In this document: positions 28,249 to 36,367 of the stretch, in pieces
Layout of the letters: each line of letters opens with the position of its first letter
How positions within the stretch are numbered: position 1 is the first letter of the stretch
Assembly: GCF_002896875.1 (NCBI RefSeq)
Contig: NZ_CP023278.1
Location: forward strand, 1,984,001-2,048,000
Origin: Nostoc sp. CENA543
GTDB taxonomy: Bacteria; Cyanobacteriota; Cyanobacteriia; Cyanobacteriales; Nostocaceae
DNA length: 64,000 bases
Reading direction: 5' to 3'
Made by a program: the position numbers and the translations under genes
Notes under the pieces: model-generated
The model's input: the letters and a program-made list of their open reading frames with translations, nothing else
What the model was told of the DNA's origin: nothing
The model's database searches: none

Positions 28249-28968
28249 ATGAAACTTAACTTCACGGGTCTTAGCGATCCGGGACTTGTTCGTTCTAACA
28301 ATCAGGATCATTACCACATCGACCAAGAAGGGCGATTTTTTATTGTTGCTGATGGTATGGGTGGCCATGCAGGCGGGGAAGAAGCAAGTCGCATCGCTAC
28401 GAAGGAAATTCAAGAATATTTAACTAGCAATTGGGACACGCCTGAACCATCTACCCGTTTGTTAGAGCAAGCTTTATGGCAAGCTAATGAAGCAATTCTT
28501 CAGGATCAGCAAAATCATCCTGAACGGGCTGACATGGGTACAACTGTAGTAGTCGCCATCTTTCGGGACGCGCCTTGGTACACCCATGTCGGGGATTCTC
28601 GGCTATATCGTCTTCGAGAATCTCAACTAGAACAAGTTACAGAAGATCATACCTGGGTAGCTAGAGCCATCAAAGTTGGTGATATCACCGCCGATGAAGC
28701 GCGTATTCATCCCTTTCGTCATGTACTATCCCGTTGTTTGGGTAGAGAAGACTTACACCAAGTTGAAGTGCAACTTTTGGATGTGAAACCAGGCGATCGC
28801 TTGCTATTATGCAGTGATGGTCTTACCGAAGAACTGGTTGATGAGAAAATAGCGGATTGCCTCCACGATCTCAACGATTTAGATAAAGCTGCCAAATCTC
28901 TAGTAGAAGCCGCTAAAGAACAAGGTGGACACGATAACATCACTGTCGTGATTGTAGCGAGTAGTTGA
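28249..28968 (+). CDS. PP2C-family serine/threonine protein phosphatase
   Basis: 239 residues, the minimal bacterial Stp1/PphA type. Motifs in order: RSNNQD (N-terminal metal-binding Asp), VADGMGGHAGGEEAS, GTTVVVAIF, VGDSRLYRLR, EDHTW, LLLCSDGLTE and GGHDNITVVIV. All metal ligands are present, so it should dephosphorylate Ser/Thr on cytoplasmic proteins. In cyanobacteria the PphA homologue acts on the nitrogen protein PII. The neighbour is the UbiB kinase; whether they share substrates is only a guess. Confidence 0.92.
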   Translation: MKLNFTGLSDPGLVRSNNQDHYHIDQEGRFFIVADGMGGHAGGEEASRIATKEIQEYLTSNWDTPEPSTRLLEQALWQANEAILQDQQNHPERADMGTTVVVAIFRDAPWYTHVGDSRLYRLRESQLEQVTEDHTWVARAIKVGDITADEARIHPFRHVLSRCLGREDLHQVEVQLLDVKPGDRLLLCSDGLTEELVDEKIADCLHDLNDLDKAAKSLVEAAKEQGGHDNITVVIVASS

Positions 28969-29110
28969 AGGTAATAGGTGACAGGTGACAGGTGATAGGT
29001 GACAGGTAATAACTCTTTTACTCACCACTCACCACTCACCACTCAATACTCAATACTCAATACTCATTACTCATTACTCAATACTCATTACTCATTACTC
29101 ATTACTCAGC
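28969..29110. repeat. Two heptad arrays (AGGTGAC x6 and ACTCAAT/ACTCATT x13)
   Basis: AGGTAAT/AGGTGAC/AGGTGAT units fill 28969-29010, starting at the base after the PP2C stop codon. Thirteen units ACTCACC, ACTCAAT or ACTCATT fill 29020-29110. The two are near reverse complements (GGTGAC with CTCACC-like). Confidence 0.85.
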
Positions 29111-29667
29111 ATCGGCTAAACGCCGCGCTTCCGCTAACAGCACTCAATACTCAGCACTTTTTGAAGATTTCCAGACTTTTGCAGTACATATACTCAGCAT
29201 TTTGTTCAGTCTGAGCATTTTTCCTATTTACAACTTGATACAAATACTCTTAGCAAGCAAACTGTCTTGATTGGAGACCGAAATTACACAATTTAGTTGA
29301 TTGACATGTTGCACATCATAATGTAAGCAGCATATAATGCGATCTTAATACCCTTCATTTTTTTACTTCTGCAAAAATCCGCCCTTGAGGCATATTTCTT
29401 GCTCAAAAATAGGAAATGCAAGGGGAAAATACTACCTACAGTGATTGCTCTCAAATCTGCAAATGCAGACTTGAGTTATATTTCCGTAGGTTCCCATCCC
29501 AAAAAAACCTAAGCAGAAATCTATCCTCTAAGGATATGGGCAAACTTTTAAATAGTTGTTATCTTTCTTAATACAGAGAATCGATAGCAAACGCAAAGCT
29601 AGCCCTATCTTTATAGGAATTCCATTAACTAAACCCAAATTTTCGCGTTGTCTTTTAGGAGTTTATT
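29111..29667. promoter_or_regulatory. Upstream region of nblA with a palindrome
   Basis: 557 bases, AT-rich, no gene. CTCAAATCTGCA (29450-29461) and TGCAGACTTGAG (29464-29475) form an inverted repeat with one mismatch, about 190 bases before nblA. I looked for GTA-N8-TAC (NtcA) sites and found no convincing one. Confidence 0.45.
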
Positions 29668-29865
29668 ATGAGCCAACCCATCCAACTTTCCTTGGAACAA
29701 CAGTTCAGCATTCGTTCTTTTGCCACTCAAGTACAGAACATGAGCCATGATCAAGCTAAAGACTTCTTAGTCAAGCTTTATGAACAAATGATTGTACGTG
29801 AAGCGACATACCAAGAACTCCTCAAGCATCAGTGGGGCTTAGATTCTGGTTCCACTCTGGCATAG
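29668..29865 (+). CDS. nblA: Phycobilisome degradation protein NblA
   Basis: 65 residues and nearly the same as known Nostoc NblA as I recall it (LSLEQQFSIRSFATQVQNMS, DFLVKLYEQMIVREATYQELLKHQWGL). It forms a helical dimer that binds phycocyanin and phycoerythrocyanin and recruits Clp protease to dismantle phycobilisomes when nitrogen or sulfur is short. Excellent AGGAG site, long leader. In Anabaena its transcript is strongly raised on nitrogen step-down. Confidence 0.96.
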   Translation: MSQPIQLSLEQQFSIRSFATQVQNMSHDQAKDFLVKLYEQMIVREATYQELLKHQWGLDSGSTLA

Positions 29866-30329
29866 AAGTAGGTTTTTGTGTCGCAGTGGGCGACCTCCTT
29901 CTCTTGCTCAGTTCCAGGGAGGAAACGAGCTGGGGATGCTGGGGCGTCAACTTCAAACTCAGCTAACTCAAATAGCTAATTCAAAGATCCAAAGCACGTT
30001 GTTCAAACATCGGCACATATTATTTTTTCCTGGTTCTTTGCTTACTGCATAAAGTTTCGGCTGACTCGTCAAGCCAAAAAACCATATTTTCGTAAACAAA
30101 CTCTGTAGCTAGATTACCTATTTAACTTTACCTATCTAAAACTACATTGCTAATGTAACAGGCAAAGTACCAAACTTACTTACATTTAACTAAGCACTCG
30201 CTCGTTTGGTATCCAGCACTGAGGATTATTATATTGATTCCCAATACTAGTTACAACTAAGATATATATATTCTTTATAAAAGTTTACATATTTTGATAT
30301 AAGTGAGATTAAATTTGTATAAACCCACT
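29866..30329. other. Intergenic, no clear feature
   Basis: 464 bases after nblA. AGAAGTAGG/CCTCCTTCT near 29866-29905 can form a short hairpin without a T run. Otherwise AT-rich with nothing I recognise. Confidence 0.4.
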
Positions 30330-31904
30330 CTATCCAGAGATATCAAATGCAGAATCGGTATCAATTGTGTCTAACTTGGCTAAAATCTGAGGTTTAATCT
30401 TTTCATATTCTTGTTTGAGCAGATTTTTGCTAATTTGGGGATCAGTTACAGACACAAAGCTTTTAGCGGACATCATCCACTGTTGCAACCTTTGACATTG
30501 AGCAGAGGCAATACTAGCAACTAGAACATGAGAACAGCTATTAGGTGATTCCCGCGCAAATAATAACAGACGATAGTAACCTGTTTTGACCATTAAGTTA
30601 ACCATTTCTTGACCCAGGTTGGTTTTGAGGTCAAGGTAGTAAGGCAACCATTTCGCCCCATATTTACGGTTATAGAGAACAGTAATCCATAACATCATGG
30701 GGTGGGGAGCAGTAATGAACAGAAATTGATTGTAACGGCTACAAACTAGACGTTGAATAATTTCCCGTTGTGGTAACATCACCCACAAAGCTGGTACTAC
30801 CTCATGATTGATAGAGATAGGTTGAGGAAAAACAATGTCAGCTATAGGTTTATTTTTTGGCCAAGAAGTTGAGAAAGTAATTTCATTCTTAATTGGAGCT
30901 AATTGTAAAGGACTATTGCTGTTGGTTTTCTGTTCAGTTGTTGTTTTTGACGTGACAGTTTTGTTGTGGGATTGAGTAGGTAGTTCAGGTTCTGGTGGAG
31001 TGGTGAGGCGTGCATTTTGATGCTGTTCAATAGACTCTAAAGCTTGGAGTATTTCACTGATATTTTGAGGGCGATCCTTGGCAATTTTGGCTAAACAACT
31101 CATCACTAAATTTTCTAATTCTTTAGGAACGAGCAAATTAGGTGCAACTTGAGCAAAAGTGCGTGGTGCGAGATGGTGATGTGCTTTATACCATGCGCCA
31201 AAGGAATGGCTCGATGCGATCACAGGCATTTTACCTGTTAACATTTCAAACATCATCACACCCAAACTATAAATATCCGAACGATTATCAAGTTCTTTAC
31301 CTTCCATTTGTTCGGGAGATGAATAGGCGAGCGTTCCTAAATAATATTTAGTATGATCACCATTACCTTGTAGTAGTTTAGCTATGCCGAAATCTAAAAT
31401 TTTGACCAGTTCGCCAAAACTAGCGTCTTGAATCACCAGAATATTGCTAGGTTTAATATCACGATGAATGATTGGGTAGATCGCACCATCTACCGGAATA
31501 CCATCATGAGCGCATTTTAAGCCCAGACAAATTTGACGCGTCATGCTCAAAAAGCGAGGTAAAGTTAGATGCTGTTGGCGAATAATTTGGTTGAGGCTTT
31601 GTCCTTGTAGATATTCCATAACATAGTAAGGAGTGTTATGTTCATCTACGCCATAATCCATGACTCTGACAATATGGATACTTTTTTGTCCTAATAAGGC
31701 ACAGGTTTTTGCTTCTCGCTCAAATCTGTCTTGTAGTCGCATCTTTTCGTTGTGCATTGACAACGAAAGAAACTTCACAGCAATGGGTACGCCTCCCAAC
31801 AAAATATCCTTAGCACGATATACTCTACCCATTGCGCCAGTACCAATTAGTTCTTGTAATTGGTAGCGTTTACCAAGAAAACGGCCGATGTTGGGGTCTG
31901 ACAT
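30330..31904 (-). CDS. Serine/threonine protein kinase
   Basis: 524 residues from the ATG at 31904 (MSDPNIGRFLGKRYQL), preceded by GGAG; the frame extends to 31931 without a better start. The kinase domain is at about 10-285: IGTGAMGRVYRA (glycine loop), IAVKFL (Lys), VMEYLQGQSL, HRDIKPSNIL, DFGIAK, GTLAYSSPEQM. A disordered Pro/Thr/Gln-rich stretch (about 300-340) is followed by a 190-residue C-terminal domain (about 335-524, FSTSWPKNKPIADIVFPQPI...) with no motif I know. No membrane helix. The substrate and signal are unknown. Confidence 0.88.
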   Translation of the reverse strand: MSDPNIGRFLGKRYQLQELIGTGAMGRVYRAKDILLGGVPIAVKFLSLSMHNEKMRLQDRFEREAKTCALLGQKSIHIVRVMDYGVDEHNTPYYVMEYLQGQSLNQIIRQQHLTLPRFLSMTRQICLGLKCAHDGIPVDGAIYPIIHRDIKPSNILVIQDASFGELVKILDFGIAKLLQGNGDHTKYYLGTLAYSSPEQMEGKELDNRSDIYSLGVMMFEMLTGKMPVIASSHSFGAWYKAHHHLAPRTFAQVAPNLLVPKELENLVMSCLAKIAKDRPQNISEILQALESIEQHQNARLTTPPEPELPTQSHNKTVTSKTTTEQKTNSNSPLQLAPIKNEITFSTSWPKNKPIADIVFPQPISINHEVVPALWVMLPQREIIQRLVCSRYNQFLFITAPHPMMLWITVLYNRKYGAKWLPYYLDLKTNLGQEMVNLMVKTGYYRLLLFARESPNSCSHVLVASIASAQCQRLQQWMMSAKSFVSVTDPQISKNLLKQEYEKIKPQILAKLDTIDTDSAFDISG

Positions 31905-32269
31905 AGAAATTTCGACTCCAATTTTTAACAATTGTGGATGACACCAGACTCATAATCAATTTAAAATTCACACACACCCTGCGGGAAGATTTACACCTAT
32001 AAGATTTAAAGTTAAGAAGGCTTGATTTTACGAGGCTTTTAGGGCGTTGATCTATTGCTAAATTTCGATAATTGGTATGAGTGCTGGGTGGTAAAGTGTA
32101 ATTTAGTCACGAAATGGGTAGATGTATCCTAACTGGGTTTTGATGTAGTGTTAGTTTGCCCAGTTTTAATCAGCTAGATAACTCTAACAACTAAAACTCA
32201 GACATTAAATCAACGTTGTGTAATTATATTGAAGAAAAAAACAACTTTTTATACGATGATGCTAATTAG
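31905..32269. other. Intergenic, no clear feature
   Basis: 365 bases, AT-rich; upstream of the kinase gene and downstream of the next minus-strand gene. No hairpin, repeat or gene that I can support. Confidence 0.4.
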
Positions 32270-32722
32270 CTAAGGATTTGTGGGTTGGAGTTCTAATTTG
32301 GCTTCCATTGTGTTGATTAAAAAATGACCAGCCATAATTCCACTGCTGAGATAGTATGTATTCTCAGAAAGGCGATGTATGGTTTCAAAGCCACTGCGAC
32401 GCTGCCGATCGCTAATTGCCCAATAACGCTGTACAATTCCCTCTAGTCCAATCCAGCCTTCGCCTTCTACCTGACCGAGTACACTGTGCTGGAGTAAAAA
32501 AGTATATTGACGTTCTCCCTCATGCAAACGCCCCTTGTATTGTAAAGATATGTCAGGGCGATCGCTACCTGGAAAGATCAGTTTGGTCGCCATTGTAAAC
32601 CAATTATCTCTATTCCACGCTACCAAAGTCATACCCTTAATACTGATGGGCATTCCATCCCGTTCTAACCAACTACCTTGAATCAGCCAGCGTCCTGGTT
32701 CTAATAAAAAAGAGTGAGCCAC
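32270..32722 (-). CDS. Conserved hypothetical protein, beta-rich
   Basis: 150 residues, no signal peptide and no membrane helix. Alternating hydrophobic strands (GRWLIQGSWLERDG, RQYTFLLQHSVLGQVEGEGWIG, YYLSSGIMAGHFLINTMEAKL) suggest a small beta-barrel like a lipocalin or DUF-type fold; I cannot name the family. The frame is clean, and AAGGAAAACACAGGTGGC-like sequence before the ATG gives a weak ribosome site. AnmK lies upstream on the same strand. Confidence 0.65.
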   Translation of the reverse strand: MAHSFLLEPGRWLIQGSWLERDGMPISIKGMTLVAWNRDNWFTMATKLIFPGSDRPDISLQYKGRLHEGERQYTFLLQHSVLGQVEGEGWIGLEGIVQRYWAISDRQRRSGFETIHRLSENTYYLSSGIMAGHFLINTMEAKLELQPTNP

Positions 32723-32811
32723 CTGTGTTTTCCTTGTGTTAATTGAGTAGTCCTCAGATTACAAAGATATATTTGGAATTTCCAAAACGTCAGGTGGAAA
32801 ATAGGGATAAT

Positions 32812-32843
32812 ATCAATTCAAAATTCAAAATTCAAAATTCAAA
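32812..32843. repeat. ATTCAAA tandem repeat
   Basis: Four to five copies of AATTCAAA immediately beside the anmK stop codon. The same motif is at about 16460, 40670, 53940, 56632, 56702 and 61548. Confidence 0.8.
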
Positions 32844-32844
32844 T

Positions 32845-34014
32845 CTAGGCTGGTTGTCGGCTTGGGGGTTGATGAACCTCTCCTAATGGGACTTCGTAGG
32901 GTGCGCCTGTAGCCGTCGGTAAGTTACCTGGGAGATGTAATTGTTTCCAGTAGGCTAAGACAGCAAAAGCGATCGCTTCTTTAAAATTGGCATTCAAACC
33001 TACATCATCGGTAGTTAAAACTGGTATATCTCCCAATAATACTTGTAATCTCTGCCGTAAATACAAATTTCGACTACCGCCGCCACATAAAAAGACGCGG
33101 TTGGGCATTTCTGGTAAAAAGGTGCGATAACTATGAGCAATGGAAGCGGCTGTGAGTTCTGTTAATGTTGCTAACATATCAGCCGGAGTCAGTTGATATG
33201 GTTGAGCGTCTTGAAAACATTGATTTAGGTAATCTACACCAAATAACTCTCGTCCAGTGGATTTGGGGGGATGAATATGAAAATATTCTTGTGTTAGCCA
33301 TTCTTCCACTAAGGGATAGCAGGGATGACCACTAGCAGCCCATGCACCACCATCATCGTAGGTTTTAGCCCCATCTGTTAATCGCTCTACTGCTAAATCG
33401 AGCAAACTATTACCAGGGCCTGTATCCCAACCGCGAATTTTCTGTAACCAATCGTGGCGACGGGGAGGAATATACGCAACGTTACCAATTCCCCCCACAT
33501 TTTGAATGCAACGCCCTTCTTGGGGATGACTGAGTAAAAAAGCATCAACTCTTGGTACTAGAGGCGCACCGTGACCACCAATAGCAATATCAGCAACGCG
33601 AAAATTGCTCACAGTCGTGATGTTTGTGAGGTGAGCAATTAAATCTCCGCGTCCGAGTTGTAGAGTATACCCAAGTCCCTTGTTCTCAGGCGGTCTATGA
33701 TATACAGTTTGACCGTGAGAACCGATTAAAGTGGCTGGCTGGTGGTTTTGTTGAATATTTTGGGCTGCTTGGGCAAAATTTTTAGCGATCGCATCATCTA
33801 ACTCTGCTAATTCTGCCATTGAAATAGCTGCACCGGCACAAACTGCCAATATTTTCTCTCTCAGTTCTCTGGGATAGGGATAGGTTTCTCCTGCTAGTAA
33901 CTCAACTTGCAAATCTAAATCTGTACCAGAAATTTCGACTAAAGCGGCATCTATACCATCTACAGATGTACCACTGATGAGACCAATCACGCGCTGAGGT
34001 GCAGTAGTTTCCAT
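32845..34014 (-). CDS. anmK: Anhydro-N-acetylmuramic acid kinase
   Basis: 389 residues from the ATG at 34014; the longer frame to 34026 would start at a TTG. Signatures: [18 protein letters not shown] (N-terminal phosphate loop), [43 protein letters not shown], and [17 protein letters not shown]. AnmK phosphorylates and opens 1,6-anhydro-N-acetylmuramic acid, so that recycled murein sugar becomes MurNAc-6-phosphate. It is a full-length protein. Confidence 0.93.
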   Translation of the reverse strand: METTAPQRVIGLISGTSVDGIDAALVEISGTDLDLQVELLAGETYPYPRELREKILAVCAGAAISMAELAELDDAIAKNFAQAAQNIQQNHQPATLIGSHGQTVYHRPPENKGLGYTLQLGRGDLIAHLTNITTVSNFRVADIAIGGHGAPLVPRVDAFLLSHPQEGRCIQNVGGIGNVAYIPPRRHDWLQKIRGWDTGPGNSLLDLAVERLTDGAKTYDDGGAWAASGHPCYPLVEEWLTQEYFHIHPPKSTGRELFGVDYLNQCFQDAQPYQLTPADMLATLTELTAASIAHSYRTFLPEMPNRVFLCGGGSRNLYLRQRLQVLLGDIPVLTTDDVGLNANFKEAIAFAVLAYWKQLHLPGNLPTATGAPYEVPLGEVHQPPSRQPA

Positions 34015-34412
34015 AAAGAACCACAAGATAAAATACTGAGACTGTGGACTCGGTGCTGATTGAACAAGTTACCCTGTGCCATCGTGTAGTAGTTTAGTTG
34101 ATGCCATTGCCCATGTCAAAAGGCAAATAGGCAAGAATTTTTATTTGTTCTTCATTTTATTGCTATCTAAAACACAATACTTTAACCACTACTGGGGATT
34201 TCATCGGGACTTTACAATTGTCTCCAGAATGAAGATAAATTTCATATTTATGTTAAGTAATAGCACTATTCTCTTTTTCGATATTAAGTATAATAAATTA
34301 CATAAATAGGGGTTTGATAAATTGCAGAAAATCTAGTAATTGCATCCTGTGTTTTGCTGAGTTTTAGTTACAAGATTGACTTAACAAACATCAGTGATGG
34401 AAAGCAAAGTAA
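34015..34412. other. Intergenic, no clear feature
   Basis: 398 bases between anmK and the divergent PEP-CTERM gene. AT-rich, no repeat that I recognise; a small open frame at 34076-34309 has no support. Confidence 0.4.
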
Positions 34413-35165
34413 ATGTTCTTCAAAAAACTCGCTTGTTTCGCTGCTCTTTCCGCTTCTGCGATCGCTTCTATTGCTTACGCTGGTTCTGCTCAAGCTATTA
34501 GCTTCAAGATTACCACAGGTGTTAACGGCCCCAACGGTGTAACTAATCAAGGAGCTTATTCTGAATTCTGGCAAGATCCCAATGTCACCACTATTGATTT
34601 TAACAACGGTGTAGCACCTACTACTGGTTTTGCTCAATACTCATTTCAAAAAAATGATGGTAGCAGCAGCGTTCGCTCTGATACCTGGGCCCCAGCAGGC
34701 GCAGCAGGTGAAGTCAATACTTCTAAGTATTTAGCAGTTTTCCAAGGTAATGCAGTTACTATTAATCTTGCCAGCACTCTCAATTATTTCGGTATTGACT
34801 GGGGTGCAATTAGCCCAGGTAACGTCTTCTCTTTCTACAAAGACAACACATTGATTAAATCATTCACCACCGAAGATGTTAATCCCGTTGCACCTATTAG
34901 AGCCTCTCAACATGGAGGTGAAGGAAATGGTTATCTTCACTTCTACTCTGATAGCTTACTAGATAACTTCAACAAGATTGTAATCACCCAACTAGGTGGC
35001 GGTGGTTTTGAAAGTGATAACCACTCTTTCAACGCTGGAACTGGTAGATTTAAAGGCTTTGATCCTAAAACTACTCCTGAACCCGGCATGATCTTGGGAA
35101 TGCTGGCTGTTGGTGGTATGTTTGTGAACCAACGTCGTAAGCAGAAGTTGCAAGACGCTAAATAA
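34413..35165 (+). CDS. PEP-CTERM sorting-signal protein
   Basis: 250 residues. A signal peptide occupies 1-29 (FFKKLACFAALSASAIAS...AQA). The body is a beta-rich domain (NFNKIVITQLGGGGFESDNH). The C-terminus is TPEPGMILGMLAVGGMFV then NQRRKQK: the Pro-Glu-Pro tripeptide, a transmembrane helix and a basic tail of the PEP-CTERM class. Such proteins are handled by exosortase and end up in the cell envelope or extracellular matrix. The domain has no named family that I know. A terminator follows. Confidence 0.9.
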   Translation: MFFKKLACFAALSASAIASIAYAGSAQAISFKITTGVNGPNGVTNQGAYSEFWQDPNVTTIDFNNGVAPTTGFAQYSFQKNDGSSSVRSDTWAPAGAAGEVNTSKYLAVFQGNAVTINLASTLNYFGIDWGAISPGNVFSFYKDNTLIKSFTTEDVNPVAPIRASQHGGEGNGYLHFYSDSLLDNFNKIVITQLGGGGFESDNHSFNAGTGRFKGFDPKTTPEPGMILGMLAVGGMFVNQRRKQKLQDAK

Positions 35166-35234
35166 TCTGCGTCTGAACTGGGTAAGATGAGGTTTAAATT
35201 TTGACTGAGAGATTCGTTAATTCAAAATAATTAT

Positions 35235-35280
35235 TTATCTCTCCATGATACTGTTTATGTATCTGGAGATAATTTTTATT
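35235..35280 (+). terminator. Terminator of the PEP-CTERM gene
   Basis: TTATCTC(TC)CA pairs with TGGAGATAA, and GATAC with GTATC inside; TTTTTATTTTT follows. About 70 bases beyond the stop. Confidence 0.7.
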
Positions 35281-35386
35281 TTTACGGGTAGGTATTGGGG
35301 ACTGGGGATTGGTTTTTCTTCCCATGCACCCCATATACCCTGTCCTAATATTCCACCCGATTGATTTTGACGGGTTGCGGGTGTTC

Positions 35387-35420
35387 AGATCCCCGACTTT
35401 TTTAAACAAGTCGGGGATCT
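35387..35420. repeat. Palindromic repeat, 13-bp arms (CCCCGACTT type)
   Basis: AGATCCCCGACTT and AAGTCGGGGATCT around an 8-base T/A loop. Second copy of the palindrome at 21774. Confidence 0.8.
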
Positions 35421-35452
35421 ATGACTTGTCATAATTTGTGTGGTGGACTAAT

Positions 35453-35577
35453 AAGGGACTTCCAATTAAAAAATATACTATCACTTTGAAGGCAAGGGGG
35501 CAGGGGGCAGGATGCAGGGGGAAAGATTGTTGTTTTGAAACAGAGAAATTGGATAATTTATTTTCTGGAAGTCCCTA
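35453..35577. mobile_element. MITE-like element beside kdpC
   Basis: About 125 bp with terminal inverted repeats AAGGGACTTCCA (left) and TGGAAGTCCCTAA (right), then AT-rich inner arms; the middle is GC-rich repeat (GGCAGGGGGCAGG). No reading frame. The right end abuts the kdpC stop codon at 35579. The right 43 bases recur at 8834-8876. Confidence 0.7.
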
Positions 35578-35578
35578 A

Positions 35579-36181
35579 TTATTGTTTCTTTTGGCGGGTA
35601 ATATCTTGTAGGTCAAGGTTATAATTCAACCTTAAAATATTAACTCCCGGTTCACCAAAAATTCCTAAAAATCTGCCTTCAGTATATTGATTAATCAAAG
35701 GTAGGATCTCATCTTCTTGAATATCACGGGCGCGAGCTACTCTTTCTACTTGTTGTCTAGCAGCATTAATCGAAATATGAGGATCTAATCCAGAGCCGGA
35801 GGTATAAATTAAATCAGCTATTGGTTGAATATTTTCGTCTCGGAGTTCGTTAGCTCTTTCGACGATGCGGTTGACTAATTCTGGATTTCCTGGGGCGAGA
35901 TTGCTAGCACCAGAGATACCCGTTGGCTTGGCTCTTCGTCCTTGAGAGTATCTGACTGCACTAGGACGACCGTGAAAGTATTTGTCTGAAGCAAATACCT
36001 GACCGATTAATTCTGAGCCGATAGCTTGAGCCTCAAGATTTTGTCTGATGCTACCGTTAGCTTGAAAGGGAAATAAACCTTGACCAATAACTAAAATAGC
36101 GAGGGGATAAATAATACCTGTGACTAACCACAGAACCAGGGTAATCCGAATTATTTTGATGATTTCTCGAATAAAAGGCAT
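35579..36181 (-). CDS. kdpC: Potassium-transporting ATPase C subunit
   Basis: 200 residues. One N-terminal transmembrane helix (TLVLWLVTGIIYPLAILVIGQGLFP) and a periplasmic domain ending DLIYTSGSGLDPHISINAARQQVERVARAR, the hallmark of KdpC. It stabilises KdpB-KdpA and aids ATP binding. It is the last gene in the kdp run. The kdpB stop lies 186 bases upstream; no kdpG-like frame is in that gap. A MITE-like element begins at its stop codon. Confidence 0.94.
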   Translation of the reverse strand: MPFIREIIKIIRITLVLWLVTGIIYPLAILVIGQGLFPFQANGSIRQNLEAQAIGSELIGQVFASDKYFHGRPSAVRYSQGRRAKPTGISGASNLAPGNPELVNRIVERANELRDENIQPIADLIYTSGSGLDPHISINAARQQVERVARARDIQEDEILPLINQYTEGRFLGIFGEPGVNILRLNYNLDLQDITRQKKQ

Positions 36182-36367
36182 ATATAGGGATTGGGGATTA
36201 GGGATGGGGATATTAATCTAAGATGCTGTCATTACTGCTGAATTCTCAGGGCAAAGATTCACTTTTGTTATAGTTAATTTTCTTATTCATACTTTCTAGG
36301 TGTATAACCGCCTAACCAAATAAAAATTATTTTTTCTTTTACCTTGTGAAGTTTGAATGTTGCCTTC

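Noticed and set aside
28969-29110. CRISPR array
   Set aside because: The units are heptads without spacers; no cas gene is near.
29209-29667. NtcA site upstream of nblA
   Set aside because: No GTA-N8-TAC with a suitable -10 box was found by eye.
34076-34309. 77-residue open frame before the PEP-CTERM gene
   Set aside because: AT-rich, no ribosome site, no recognisable sequence.
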